Shown piece by piece: positions 30,530 through 41,639 of a stretch of 64,000 nucleotides of DNA. The stretch covers positions 1 to 64,000 of the forward strand of contig WNNJ02000809.1 of NCBI GenBank assembly GCA_012934845.2, in the 5' to 3' direction. The position numbers were made by a program, and so were the translations under genes. Positions within the stretch are counted from its first letter, which is position 1; each line of letters opens with the position of its first letter. The notes under the pieces were generated by a model. The model worked only from the letters and a program-made list of their open reading frames with translations. It did not search any database and was not told the DNA's origin. This DNA is from Pomphorhynchus laevis (lineage: Eukaryota > Acanthocephala > Palaeacanthocephala > Echinorhynchida > Pomphorhynchidae).

Positions 30530-32300
30530 ATTGTCGAAACATATTATTCATATCTTTATATAATTTAGATTTATTTTTTAAACAGTCATGAACAAATTCA
30601 TATTCTATAAAGCTTAAAAATAAGTCAGCTATAATTGGGCCACTATTACCTCCCATTTAAACACCTCTTATTTGTCTAAATATAGATGTCCCTAACTTTA
30701 AATTATTTGGATTTATCAAAATATTTAAGGATTCTATTAATTCAATTTTATCCATATATTTATATTTACTTGATGGTTTAATTTTTGTTAGATATGCGTT
30801 AATTAATTTTTCTAATCCATCTTTGAAATCTGTAAAATCTTGATTTGTATAAAACGTACTAAAATCGTACGTATTTATATTCTGAAAATTTATTCCTTTT
30901 GTCTGTTCTAAAAATTCTTTTGTGGAATTAATACTGAAATAGTGTTTTATACCAGTATTAATTTCGATTACCTTGCAATATTTTTTTAAAGTGTGCTTTA
31001 ATTACTTTAAGTATTTTATTCATATAGACAGAAAGTGGTTTTAATGTACATTTAAAAGCACTACATATGAACCTAGGCTTTATTAAACTTTTATGTAATT
31101 TTGGATTCCAATATAATATAGGTATAGTTTTATTATCTAATTCAACCTTTATACCCTTCTTATCCATTATAGAACAGTGACTTGTAATAATTGTTTCTAA
31201 ACTCAACTCACTACGTTCATACGTTGGATGTACATTTAAATCATTAGAATTAACCTTTCATTAGTATATCATAATAAAGCTTTTTGCATATGAAGATAAA
31301 GTTATTACTAGCTTTATCAATAGTTGTTATTATATAGTTATAATAATAATTAATTGGTAAGTAATAATTAATTGCTATTTAATTTGGTAAGTTATGTACA
31401 CATATCTTTATTAATTTTTTGATTCATAACAATTTCTTATTTTTTAATACAAGATTTTAGAAAATCAGATCAAGTACATACTTCAAGTTACAAAAAATCG
31501 CCTCTCGAACGTTTCTCCCGTATCCGGTGGAGTTCACCTGTCTCCATTCAGATGAGAAGACCCCAGAGAGGCTAATAAGGCACGAGCATTACCTCGCATA
31601 AGCTCCACGAAGGAGCGTTGAAACAGGCTGGAAACTGATTTACTGTACGGAATTCTGAGGACTCTACTAACGTTTCCAGCAATGCGCTTAATTAATTGCC
31701 CTCCATCATCTTTCAACGCGTCAAAGGTCTTTATGACCGGGGCAGTAAACACGTATCCATGTGCCCCCATACGGGCCCGATATTTACGATTTTTCACATT
31801 GATTGCATATGAAGACGCGGCAAAACCCTGAGTAGTCGATGGCCCTCCGATAAAAGAACTTTGTTGCGGGTGTGTGACAGCAAAATCGATGGCTTTGGGA
31901 GGATCTCCGTAAATGAGTATATCAGCGAGTCTTGTAAATCTGGCAGTAATCGTAGTGGTTCCATCGCTACGTGCATGCGACCACTCTGTGCTGCATGAAA
32001 AACTATGTCTTGAATACCATCGTGACGTAGACCTCGATGCCTACGACTACGATAAGCGTATTTTTATTAATTTTATCTTTCCTTTTGTAATTGTTTGTTA
32101 TTTTCATTTTATTTTTAATTTTATCAAATATATAATTTTTCCAAATGTTTATCGTAGATGTATTCGAGCTTTCACTATTAATCAGCTTACTAAAGTAAGC
32201 ATTTAAGTCATTATATAACGAATTGTAAATTTTATTTCTATTGTTATTATTATTTAATCTATATTTATACCCTTTTGATACCATTTTCCTTAATTCACTA
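30530..32300 (-). mobile_element. PLE-2 copy, interrupted by an RLE-LINE fragment
   Basis: On the - strand from 32290: YNDLNAYFSKLINSESS and KNYIFDKIKNKMKITNN (the region before the RT), then an inserted fragment (31419-32062), then KTIPILYWNPKLHK, FICSAFKCTLKPLS and decayed RT down to about 30535. The 12 bases TTTATTAATTTT stand on both sides of the insert, as a target duplication would. Confidence 0.75.
31419..32062 (-). mobile_element. Second-type RLE-LINE fragment inserted in PLE-2
   Basis: On the - strand one frame encodes RFTRLADILIYGDPPKAIDF AVTHPQQSS (two pieces), KNRKYRARMGAHGYVFTAPV and LFQRSFVELMRGNARALLAS, with a stop at about 31534. The order R-x2-DI ... DFAVT-P ... FxPxVxxTF ... 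LFQRxxxxLxRxNA is the restriction-like-endonuclease C-terminus of a LINE family different from copies A-E. A 3' UTR and AT-rich end follow on the left. The 5' end is truncated and a 12-base target duplication flanks it. Confidence 0.72.
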
Positions 32301-32469
32301 TTTTCAATTAATGATTGATTATTTCTAGTTAATTCTAGATCAAGTATTATAATATCAAAAGTTTATGGAATTTGGAAATTTTATAAGTTAAGGTATTTTA
32401 TGACACAGTATTTGTATTAGTTGAGCAATTAATAATGTACGACGACGTATTTTATCAATAATATACACG

Positions 32470-33160
32470 ACGCATCATCAATATAGGTCTTAAGCAGGAA
32501 ATGCTATGTTATCAGTTTCGAACCCATAATTATAAACAACATAGCAGCGGGGCCAAATACATGATAATGACACGTATTTATCTTTATGAAATTTGATTAT
32601 TTAGTGTATCTTATTCTAGCATAAAGTATATTTTTTATTAATCATCTATAAAAATAAACTTATTTTAAATCTTAAATTTTTAAAATCAGATTCTTATAAA
32701 GAATGCTAGAAATGTTTCAAACCTAAAGGCGATGTACAAAATGATAGTTTCCACCTAATAGTTTCCACTAAACACTTCAAATTTATTTTTAAGAATATTT
32801 TGATGACTTATATATTTAAAGAGTGCATGTTTTATTTTATTTTTATAGTAACTTAATTTAAAATATGCATATATTAAACTATTTTGATGATTTTGAAGTC
32901 AATATCGTTACAAATTATTGCAATTCTTAAAATTTCATTAGTAAATGTATTATATTTTATATTATATGGTATGCATGAATGCTCATGCAAAAATATGTTT
33001 CTTGTAAATTTAAATATGTCATCTTTACGATATAAATTAATAGTAGTTTTAGTTAATGTTAATTTAATGTTCATATCTAGATATACACCTTCTTTATCAT
33101 TAATATTGGTTTTGTTAAGAATAAGGCTTTCTGGATATGACATAACATTCTTTCTTTCAT
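32470..33160 (-). mobile_element. PLE-2 copy, RT C-terminus and eroded 3' block
   Basis: On the - strand: PESLILNKTNINDKEGVYLD, TLTKTTINLYRKDDIFKFTR, CIPYNIKYNT, then the 3' block at 32480-32560 (GGCCCCG is present, but the second arm is eroded). It overlaps in content with the next PLE-2 copy on the right, so the two are separate fragments placed head to tail. Confidence 0.7.
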
Positions 33161-33164
33161 AACA

Positions 33165-33960
33165 TTTTTTTAAATGTTATGCATGAATGATCATGCAAAA
33201 ATGTTTCTTGTAAATTTAAATATGCCATCTTTACGATTTAAATTAAAAATAGTTTTAATTGATGTTAATTTAATTTCATATCTAGATATACAGCCTCTTT
33301 ATCATCAATATTAGTTTTATTAAGAATAAGGCTATTTATATAAATTTCTTCTCTTATTGAATAAAAATTGCTAGAATAAAATACACATATATCATCAATA
33401 TATCGAAACATATATTTCATATCTTTATATAATTTAGATTTATTTTTTAAACAGTTATGAACAAATTCATATTCTATAAAGCTTAAAAATAAGTCAACTA
33501 TAATTGGGATAATATTACTTCCCATTGGAACACTTTTTGCTTGTCTAAATAAATACGTTCCTACTTTTAAATAATTTTGATTTATCAAAATATTTAAGGA
33601 TTCTATTAATTCAATTTTATCCATATATTTATATTTACTTGATGGTTTAATTTTTGTTAGATATGCGTTATAATTATTATAACATATATATGTATATCTT
33701 TTTCCGAATATAAGATTAATTAATTTTTCTAACGCTTCTTTAATATCTGCTAAATCTAGATTTCTATAAAGCGTACTAAAATCGTATGTATTTATATTTT
33801 GAAAAGTTATTCCTTTTGACTGTTCTAAAAATTCTTTTGTAGAATTAATACTGAAATAGTGGTTTATACCAGTATTAATTTCGATTGCCCAAAAATATTT
33901 TTTAAAGTATGCTTCAATTAGTTTGAGTGTTTTATCCACATAGAATGAAGGATATATGTT
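33165..33960 (-). mobile_element. PLE-2 copy, central RT
   Basis: An open stretch of 224 residues on the - strand (33939-33265) runs from motif A (NTYDFSTLYRNLDLADIKEA) through motif B (QAKSVPMGSNIIPIIVDLFL) to motif C (YMFRYIDDICVFYSSNFYSI). Motif B is normally PMGGNSSP in this family. The 3' end of this copy is lost against the neighbouring PLE-2 fragment. Confidence 0.78.
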
Positions 33961-34272
33961 GGTAATTTATGTATTTTTAATTTTTAAAACGAGAATTAAA
34001 AGCAAGAAAATATATTTTTCATTGCATCTGGTGTAAATAAATACTTTCAATTTCAAAAACTAAATTTGTAAATAGAAAGTAAGAATAGGGTTGAAATAAT
34101 TCATGGTCATATTGAGATTTGTCTTCGAATTATATATAATATAAAGAAAACAAAATAAAAATATTGTATCGAACTAAATGTTGATTTAAACAAATATTCG
34201 CACTACGCAAGGAATGCCCATACTTCTGGTCTGCTTCCGATTGATCTCAATTTGTCGCAGTTACTAAATTTT

Positions 34273-35319
34273 CTAAAACTGTGAAATGTCGCTTTTTTTC
34301 TGGTTGCGCTTTGACCGTTCTCGGCCTAATCTGTTTATAATGTCATCGTCAGTTGAGTTGGAAATGCTATTATTGTTGTTATTGATGGGCACATTTTGTC
34401 CGTTAATTTTTTTCGAAATGACAACACCGTCTCGCTTGATGATTTCACTAACCTGACCGTTAGTTTCCGAACGTATTTCTGTTATCGTGTGACCGTTAAC
34501 ATTTCGAGTTGTTGTTCGTTGACTTTGAACCGCTCCTCCAGCCGCAAATGGAGATGACATGTTGCTAATGTTTATGCTTAATCCAGAGCCCAACCCGTTT
34601 AGTAGATTACCGATTAAATTAGATGTAGAAAACTGATTACGCTGCTGCATACGATTTGGCATCCGTTGATTTCGTTGTTGATGCTGATTGCGTTGATTTG
34701 CTCCCCCTCTTGTATCATTACTGCGATTCATTTCCTGGTAGGACTTGTGAATTGCTCTCTGTAAATCCAAATCCGAATTTTCATCGCTTGAAGTTTCCTG
34801 AAAATCTCGATATTGGGGATTAGCATATGAACGACGAGCAGATTGCTGCTGGCCACTAAGGCCGAACGGTGTTTGCATAAATCGGGATTCACCGAAGTTA
34901 AACATATCATCAAAGTCAAAAGGGTTTGAAGATCCGAATATATTTCGAAATACTTCAAATGGATCGCTAAAAGCAAAACCTTCGAATTGGGAAGGCATTT
35001 CTCTATCTTTGTTAGATCGACCAAACGTTTGAAAGAAGAATCTCGTGTTTGGCGTAGCTTGAGGACCGCCGGAGGACGATTGTCTAAATCCATTCATTCC
35101 TTGACTATCGTATATGACACGTTTATTAGAATCCGAAAGTATCTCGTATGCAGCAGTGATTTCTTTAAATTTTGTTGAAGCTTCTTGCTGATTTGTCGGG
35201 TTCTTATCTGGGTGCCATTTTAAAGCCAATTTTCTATACGCTTTCTTTATATCTTCTTGGGATGCATTACGTGGAACTCCGAGAATCTTGTATAGATCGT
35301 TTGAAATATGCTTAGGCAT
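34273..35319 (-). CDS. DNAJB6/DNAJB2-like Hsp40 co-chaperone with UIM
   Basis: A 348-residue type-B J-protein that would stimulate Hsp70 ATPase in the cytosol or nucleus. The start at 35319 gives the J domain at once. J domain 6-72: [20 protein letters not shown], with HPD at 36-38. Then a Gly/Phe/Ser-rich region with [13 protein letters not shown] (about 117-129), as in DNAJB6. Residues 179-196 ([15 protein letters not shown]) fit a ubiquitin-interacting motif, a DNAJB2 hallmark. An Asn/Gln-rich stretch (208-231), a [17 protein letters not shown]-terminal block like the KMVNGRKITTKR block of DNAJB6, and a basic tail ([10 protein letters not shown]) follow. There are no introns, so it could be a single-exon gene or an intact retrocopy. 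AT-rich flanks show no obvious promoter. Confidence 0.88.
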   Translation of the reverse strand: MPKHISNDLYKILGVPRNASQEDIKKAYRKLALKWHPDKNPTNQQEASTKFKEITAAYEILSDSNKRVIYDSQGMNGFRQSSSGGPQATPNTRFFFQTFGRSNKDREMPSQFEGFAFSDPFEVFRNIFGSSNPFDFDDMFNFGESRFMQTPFGLSGQQQSARRSYANPQYRDFQETSSDENSDLDLQRAIHKSYQEMNRSNDTRGGANQRNQHQQRNQRMPNRMQQRNQFSTSNLIGNLLNGLGSGLSINISNMSSPFAAGGAVQSQRTTTRNVNGHTITEIRSETNGQVSEIIKRDGVVISKKINGQNVPINNNNNSISNSTDDDIINRLGRERSKRNQKKSDISQF

Positions 35320-35795
35320 TTATAAATTTGCTCTATTGTTCTACAGATATCAAGCGTTTTGTTTTATTATTATAGCGGTAAATTGAAATTGTTTGAATTT
35401 TTTGATTGAAACGAAATTATTGATGTTTTTGAATTGTTGTTTGTAATATATCGCAATATAGACAATTTTCGATTATAATCCTTCAGCTGCAGATTTTATT
35501 GATTACAAATGTTTTACAATTGTGGAATCGATTTAATCTATAATTATACAGAAAAACGATATTTCGAATTGTCATCGGTAAATGTTATTGAAATCATATT
35601 AGAATCACAATTATTCAATTGAAAATCTAAAGATTATGTAAATTTTAAAAATGCTATAAGGTTAATATCGAGAAATGTTATAAAATAAGTCGAATATTCC
35701 TTGAACAATCAGATCACTTTACTGAAGTTACTACATATTTTGTACTATTAACAAATTCAAAAATAACTGATATTTATACGTCTTTTTTAAATTCG

Positions 35796-35968
35796 GAATT
35801 TTGAAGCAGGATCAGTAATAAAAACACTAATTTATTTTTATATTTTCAGTAGATGCTACTATTAGCATCATCAAAAATTACTTTTCTGATAATGATAGTA
35901 GCAGCAGCTAGCGAAATATAAAAATAAATTAGTATTTTTAATACTGATCCTACTCCAAAATTTGAAAT
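35796..35968. repeat. Foldback element with hammerhead-like arms
   Basis: Two imperfect arms of about 80 bases (AGGATCAGTAATAAAAACAC and its inverted counterpart ending CTGATCCTACTCC) point towards each other. Each arm, read outwards, has a TGATGA/TGATAA word, a possible short stem and GAAAATA or GAAATATAAAAATAAA. This is the same layout as the PLE-1 arms, so it may be two inverted PLE tails. Confidence 0.6.
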
Positions 35969-36221
35969 TAAATAAAATTCTTAAAAATGGAAACATATCT
36001 ATCTTAAAAAAATAATTTTTATAACCCAATATTTTTGTAAACCTATTGTAATAGTAATATACCGTGATTTACAAGTTAACTCGACAGGAAACGTATTCAA
36101 AATTTTACATCATTTCGCTTTGATACATTAAGACCACTCAATAAATTTCAAGGAATTGAATTACAGACCAAACTAATTGTGTTCTATTATAATTGCGGGT
36201 TACATACAGTCTTCTATTCCA

Positions 36222-36223
<2 letters not shown>

Positions 36224-36279
<56 letters not shown>
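36224..36279. repeat. (AT)28 microsatellite
   Basis: A pure AT dinucleotide run of 56 bases stands directly before the first 443-base repeat unit. Confidence 0.95.
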
Positions 36280-36281
<2 letters not shown>

Positions 36282-37568
36282 TATGAGATCATGAAGATCG
36301 ATTGGAATCGGGACTGGTGATCCTTTGATGGATTCTTATTTATGTAATGAATAGTTGCTAGGTCACACGAGGTGACTTTCGCATTGAAAACCAGCTACAG
36401 AATCCTTCCTTCATGATATCCAATTCCATACACCCTGACTACTAACGGCGCCATTGCCACAACCGTTTTCGTTTCGCCCGCTTTTTGCCACATGTTGGTA
36501 GCCCCGGGCTCGTCAGAAGGCTGACTACCAACTCTTCGCCTTTTGAAATTTGACTTATCCGAGATTCGAGCTGTCGCTCTCCGTACTTGGCTTGCGCTCT
36601 TGACTGCTAGGCTACGAATCCAGGATTACCAGATTTCACACAGTATATGAAACCTTCCATCATGATATCCAGAAACTGCATTGTCCGAGATGCTTCTCTG
36701 GCATGCTTATTATAGATTTTATCGTATGAGATCATGAAGATCGATTGGAATCGGGACTGGTGATCCTTTGATGGATTCTTATTTATGTAATGAATAGTTG
36801 CTAGGTCACACGAGGTGACTTTCGCATTGAAAACCAGCTACAGAATCCTTCATTCATGATATCCAATTCCATACACCCTGACTACTAACGGCGCCATTGC
36901 CACAACCGTTTTAGTGTCGCCCGCTTTTTGCCACATGTTGGTAGACCCGGGCTTGTCAGAAGGCTGACTACCAACTCTTCGCCTTTTGAAATTTGACTTA
37001 TCCGAGATTCGAGCTGTCGCTCTCCGTACTTGGCTTGCGCTCTTGACTGCTAGGCTACGAATCCAGGATTACCAGATTTCACACAGTATATGAAACCTTC
37101 CGTCATGATATTCAGAAACCGCATTGTCCGAGATGCTTCTCTGGCATGCTTATTATAGATTTTATCGTATGAGATCATGAAGATCGATTGGAATCGGGAC
37201 TGGTGATCCTTTGATGGATTCTTATTTATGTAATGAATAGTTGCTAGGTCACACGAGGTGACTTTCGCATTGAAAACCAGCTACAGAATCCTTTATTCAT
37301 GATATCCAATTCCATATACATATAAAGAGTTGGTAGTCAGCCTTCTGACGAGCCCGGGTCTACCAACATGTGGCAAAAAGCGGGCGAAACGAAAACGGTT
37401 GTGGCAATGGCGCCGTTAGTAGTCAGGGTGTATGGAATTGGATATCATGAAGGAAGGATTCGGTAGCTGGTTTTCAATGCGAAAGTTACCTCGTGTGACC
37501 TAGCAACTATTTATTACATAAATAAGAATTCATCAAAGGATCACCAGTCCCGATTCCAATCGATCTAT
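36280..37568 (-). repeat. tRNA-derived repeat: 443-bp tandem units plus inverted partial copy
   Basis: Units begin at 36280, 36723 and 37166, a period of exactly 443 bases. The third is cut at about 37318. From 37328 to 37568 about 240 bases of the unit recur inverted. On the - strand each full unit contains a tRNA-like head: box A TAGCCTAGCAGT and box B GCTCGAATCTC, followed by GTTGGTAGTCAGCCTTCTGA. This suits a tRNA-derived SINE. Tandem plus inverted placement is unusual for a SINE and suggests later amplification. The units differ at only a few bases. Confidence 0.75.
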
Positions 37569-37966
37569 ATATAATGCGGATTAGTACAAATAGAAAAGCA
37601 GCATTAGCATCAAGTTCTAATGATTTTGAAAATTGTGATTATAAGAACAACTTAAATTTATATTTAAAAGAATTTGAAATTGAATATCATCTAAAAGGCA
37701 GTAGGTCACACATCATCTTCATTCTAAACAATTCGCCAGCAACAATAATAATTAGGATTAAAATTCAGTAGCCGTGTGATCAAGTTATTGTTTTATTGCA
37801 ATGTAGAACATCATTTACGACAAAGTAATGTTTTATGTTTTGCATCAAATTTATTTTATTTCAAAATTAAAATCCAACGTCCTCTTTCGGTATCAAGTTC
37901 ATATAAAATTTTTGATCTGCGTGATCTGGCTCACATGCTTTTAAATGAACCAAAAATTAATTCTTA

Positions 37967-38018
37967 ATTTATACCTTAGTTGATTTTCCTAAATAGGAAA
38001 ATCAACTAAGGTATAAAT
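37967..38018. repeat. Perfect 25-bp inverted repeat, 2-base centre
   Basis: The arm ATTTATACCTTAGTTGATTT (then TCCTA) is followed after AA by its exact reverse complement. No element is recognisable around it. Confidence 0.92.
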
Positions 38019-38019
38019 A

Positions 38020-39088
38020 ATTTATTAAGATATACTTAGATTGCTCGTTACCTAAAATTGCATCTAAATGTCATAGAAGGTAGGTGTAGCTTACGCTTTA
38101 TCTCAAAAATTATCTCGAAATTTCTAAAATAGTACTTAGGTAGTTCGTTATCTCTATAATTAACTTTGAATGTCTAAAATACACTTTAATCAATAGGTTC
38201 GCCCTAATTAACGTACTATTCATTTCATATCATATATGGATAAAATATAATAAACATATTTGTAATCGATAGAATACAATTTGATCGATCTAGAAGAATC
38301 TTCATTCTACCGAGTATCAGCTAATCATCATATCACTTTGATTTTCTAAGTATTTTAAATCAAAAACTTTAAAAGATGTTTTATAATACACAAATGAAAA
38401 AATCAGGTTATTTTTTACATTTTCAAAGTCAAGATTTTAAAATTTATAGCTCAGAGTAGACAGCTAAACTAAACTTTCTTCATTAAGGACTGTCGTACGA
38501 TTATAAAAAAGCGCAGATTAGATAATCATTCCATTATATATAGTACAAGTTGGAAATAATACGACGATCAAAAAGACTAAAAGTAAAGCTCAAAATTCTA
38601 TGCTAGACTTGATAGTGTTGTAAGTTTAAAAAATATTTATATAGCTTCAAAAATATTCATCAAATAGACTGATTCTTATTATTTACGATACTCAATAACT
38701 GATCAAGAAGATGCTAGTGGGAATTATGAACCTGATGTTCAAGAAGACGTTACTGGGATAATAAACGTTTAAGACTTTGATGTATTGAAAAAATATAAGT
38801 CATAGATCCGTCAAGACGTTTATTTGTGTAGTACTTTTGTAAATAGGTTTCTTAAATTAGTATCGCGGCATCTAAAGCTTTATTGAACAAATTCTAATAC
38901 GGTTAAAGAGCTAGATTACCTAAAGTTACGAGCCATATTCAACCACCAGATATAATCCGGCTTTTGACCATTGGCTTAGACGAAAGCTCTGCGATAAAAT
39001 TGTAAATTGTGATGCGTTTTAAAAAGCATCGATATTTATTTATAAGCAAATATCTTTTACATTGGAATTTTTGATGTTAAAATTAGAT
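38020..39088. other. AT-rich stretch without recognisable gene
   Basis: I see no long ORF, RNA gene or mobile element that I can name. Around 38080-38200 TAGGTAG/CTTAG words recur loosely. Confidence 0.4.
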
Positions 39089-39366
39089 ATTAAATCAGCT
39101 AACTGAAACTACATATTTAATAAAATTATAAACTAAACAAAACATAATAATGCTAAATCAAAATTTAATAATTAAATAATAAAATAAATAATTGTTATAA
39201 GATTTTTTATAATTTATATCAAGTTGAAACGAAAAATATTGAAATTTTAAATAAAAGTCATTTTTATGAATTGACTAATATATAACAGACGTTGTATCAG
39301 AATAAGGATTAAAGAGGTCTTCAGAAGGAACTGCTATGCTATCAGGTTTCGGTCCCTAATTCCTCG
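39089..39366 (-). mobile_element. PLE-2 3' terminal region
   Basis: On the - strand the copy runs from the GGGACCGAAACCTGATAGC half of the 3' block to the terminal box TTCAGTTAGCTGATTTAA at 39092. It lacks the first arm of the 3' block. It aligns over its whole length with 24099-24385. Confidence 0.75.
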
Positions 39367-39879
39367 AATCAGTTTACATTTAAAGGTGTAAACACCTTGG
39401 GATGCAAACTTCTCCCTTTTTTGAGAATTAATAATTCATCAAACTTGCTTGAAAATAAGAAAAATAATAATAACGTCGTAATCAATAATACATAGTTTCA
39501 GTATTTCTGATATGAAAGTTTCAGAAATTTAAATTTTTTATTAACATACAAAGTAATGAGATATTTATAAGCGATAACGTAATAACTACATTCGTCTTCA
39601 TAGCTTAGCATGCAAAAATAGAAGCTAATTGAAATTACTTGGATTTAGCTCTGAATATTTAAGGATAATTTTAACAAATATTTCTAATAGACAAAACTAA
39701 ATCGTAATTAGCTAACAAGTTGTATTCAATAGTGAGCAGAACAGTTCCGGTTTTTTCACAGCGAACCCACAAAGTAGATAGTATATGTGATATGATATAA
39801 TATAGATGATATTAGCATACCAAAATTATTGGTATTACTAGATATATTATAATATATCTAGTAAATCCATTCGGGGACA

Positions 39880-40035
39880 GCAAATCCATTCGGGAATAAC
39901 CAGTCGTGGATCCGCTGCGGATGGCTGAAGATTTAATGAAGAGTCTTAAATTTGATATTTAATGATTATATTAGGGTCCATTTGCGGGTAACTTTTTAAT
40001 TGTAATTTTTAATTGTATTATTATTTTATAATAAG
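39880..40035 (+). mobile_element. RLE-LINE 3' tail, solitary
   Basis: GGGTCCATTTGCGGGTAACT at 39975, followed by TTTAATTGTA and an AT-rich tail, is the 3'-terminal hairpin block of the RLE LINEs. Little or no coding sequence remains to its left. Confidence 0.6.
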
Positions 40036-40689
40036 AACTTGTGTATAAAAAAGATATATTATAATAGTAGATAGAATTACATATAAATTATCAATTATGC
40101 ATTATCTATATCCATATGTTTTATCTAAAGTGGTCGCATTGCTATTGAAAGCAGCTTTGCGCGTAAGACAATGTCTGCGAAGAGTACAAGTGTACTTGGA
40201 CGTTGGTACAATATATTTGCATTGTTTAATGGCGAAAATATATTTACATAGGCCAGGTAAATAGGTATATGCAAATATACATTATTGTCTCTGATATTAC
40301 AGACACAATGTACTATCACATTTCTAATATTTCAAATTAATAAATATATACTAACATGGATATGTACTACGAATTAGATATAAATATTATGGTCGTTTGA
40401 GTAGAAACCTAACACAACATTTGAATCGTTATTAAAAAATTGGCGCGAAAGGTTATAATGATCGATAAAATAAAGCTACAATAAAATAATTAGGCTATAC
40501 TAATAAAAAAAGACTACAATAATCAAAAAAGTAGGTTGACGATAATTTAATAGTTATTAACAAAATCCTTAGTATTATAATTTAATTATAAAATAATGAA
40601 AATTAAAAATTAAAATAACATTCAATTCTTATAAATACTTAATCGTTAGAATACGATCCCCTACCAAAAGTAATATGTAGAAATGTATA

Positions 40690-40960
40690 CTACACCACTG
40701 GAGCAGCCATCCTAGTGGATATAGTGTTGAATCGTGATACAGACGTCCTGAGTTCAAATCCGATCAGCATCAGTGTACGGAGTAAGCAGATAATAAGAGT
40801 CGAAACGTGAAATGTAGGTCTGGGTCAACAGCTGATAAGACCCACCCAGACTGATTAGTAGCGTTCTGCTGTATCAAAAACAGAAACAATACCTGTGAGG
40901 ATAATATTGTGCCACAATCAGAAGAATTTCAGCTCACAAGTGCAATCAAGTTAAATTAAA
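40690..40960 (+). mobile_element. tRNA-derived SINE
   Basis: The head looks like a tRNA: AGCCATCCTAGTGGATATAG (box A region), then TCCTGAGTTCAAATCCGATC (box B GAGTTCAAATCC), spaced as in a tRNA gene. The body follows, with GTCTGG and CCAGAC able to pair. There is no intact acceptor stem, so this is a SINE and not a tRNA gene. Single copy in the window. Confidence 0.65.
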
Positions 40961-41082
40961 ATCCTTATTTCGTTTTATGATTCTGTGTTTTTTTTTCTTT
41001 CTTTTTGTTGTTTTTAAAATGTGTTTAAAATTTTAGTGTATGATTGTTTTGTTTCTCGGTATTTTCTTTTTCTTTTAAATAG

Positions 41083-41331
41083 AAATGCGGGGCACATCAA
41101 TGCTGGTATTTTTGTATAAATGTTGGAAACACGGGGAAAACATATTGTGAAACATTTTATTGTAATCCTGATGATGATAACAGGAGCTATCGAAATATAG
41201 AATTTTTTTTATCAAATAAAGGATATTTTCTTCTTCGTTCCTGTAATAATATATATTTGAAATGGAAGAAGATTGTGGGTTTAGTATTCATTATCAAATT
41301 TCATAAGCATTTTTCGGATATAATTCTTTAA
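41083..41331 (+). CDS. Possible terminal exon, Cys-rich, unrecognised
   Basis: After a pyrimidine-rich run and the acceptor TTTTAAATAG, an 82-residue frame stays open to TAA at 41329, with AATAAA at 41333. The start KCGAHQCWYFCINVGN has Cys spacing C-x4-C-x3-C-x10-C-x4-C. I do not recognise the family. The same DNA contains CTGATGA, GATA/TATC and GAAA in hammerhead order, so it could instead be a Penelope-type tail that happens to be open. Confidence 0.22.
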   Translation, partial: KCGAHQCWYFCINVGNTGKTYCETFYCNPDDDNRSYRNIEFFLSNKGYFLLRSCNNIYLKWKKIVGLVFIIKFHKHFSDIIL

Positions 41332-41639
41332 TAATAAAGAACTACAATCACATAAAGAAAAGAATGAGAGAAAAATATTAAATAAACTAAATATATAAAA
41401 TATAAAATTACTTGCAGCACACTTAATTCAGGTTATGTTTAATTAAATATAAGAACGAAATGACTATTACTATGATTACAATATAACATTGAGGTGTAAT
41501 CATCATATTAATCGTCTGCTTATACATTTGCAGTCAAAAGATAAAATGTAAAAAACAAATTCGCAATTTACAATAAAAACTAAGGTGTCTTACTTACGCT
41601 CAAAGTGTAAATTTACGTTCACATGTGAAGAGTGAACAA

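Noticed and set aside
36224-36279. CRISPR-like array in the 36-37 kb repeats
   Set aside because: The repeat unit is 443 bases with no spacers and carries tRNA-like promoter boxes; the DNA is eukaryotic.
40690-40775. A tRNA gene
   Set aside because: A and B boxes are present but the acceptor and anticodon stems do not close, and a SINE-like body follows.
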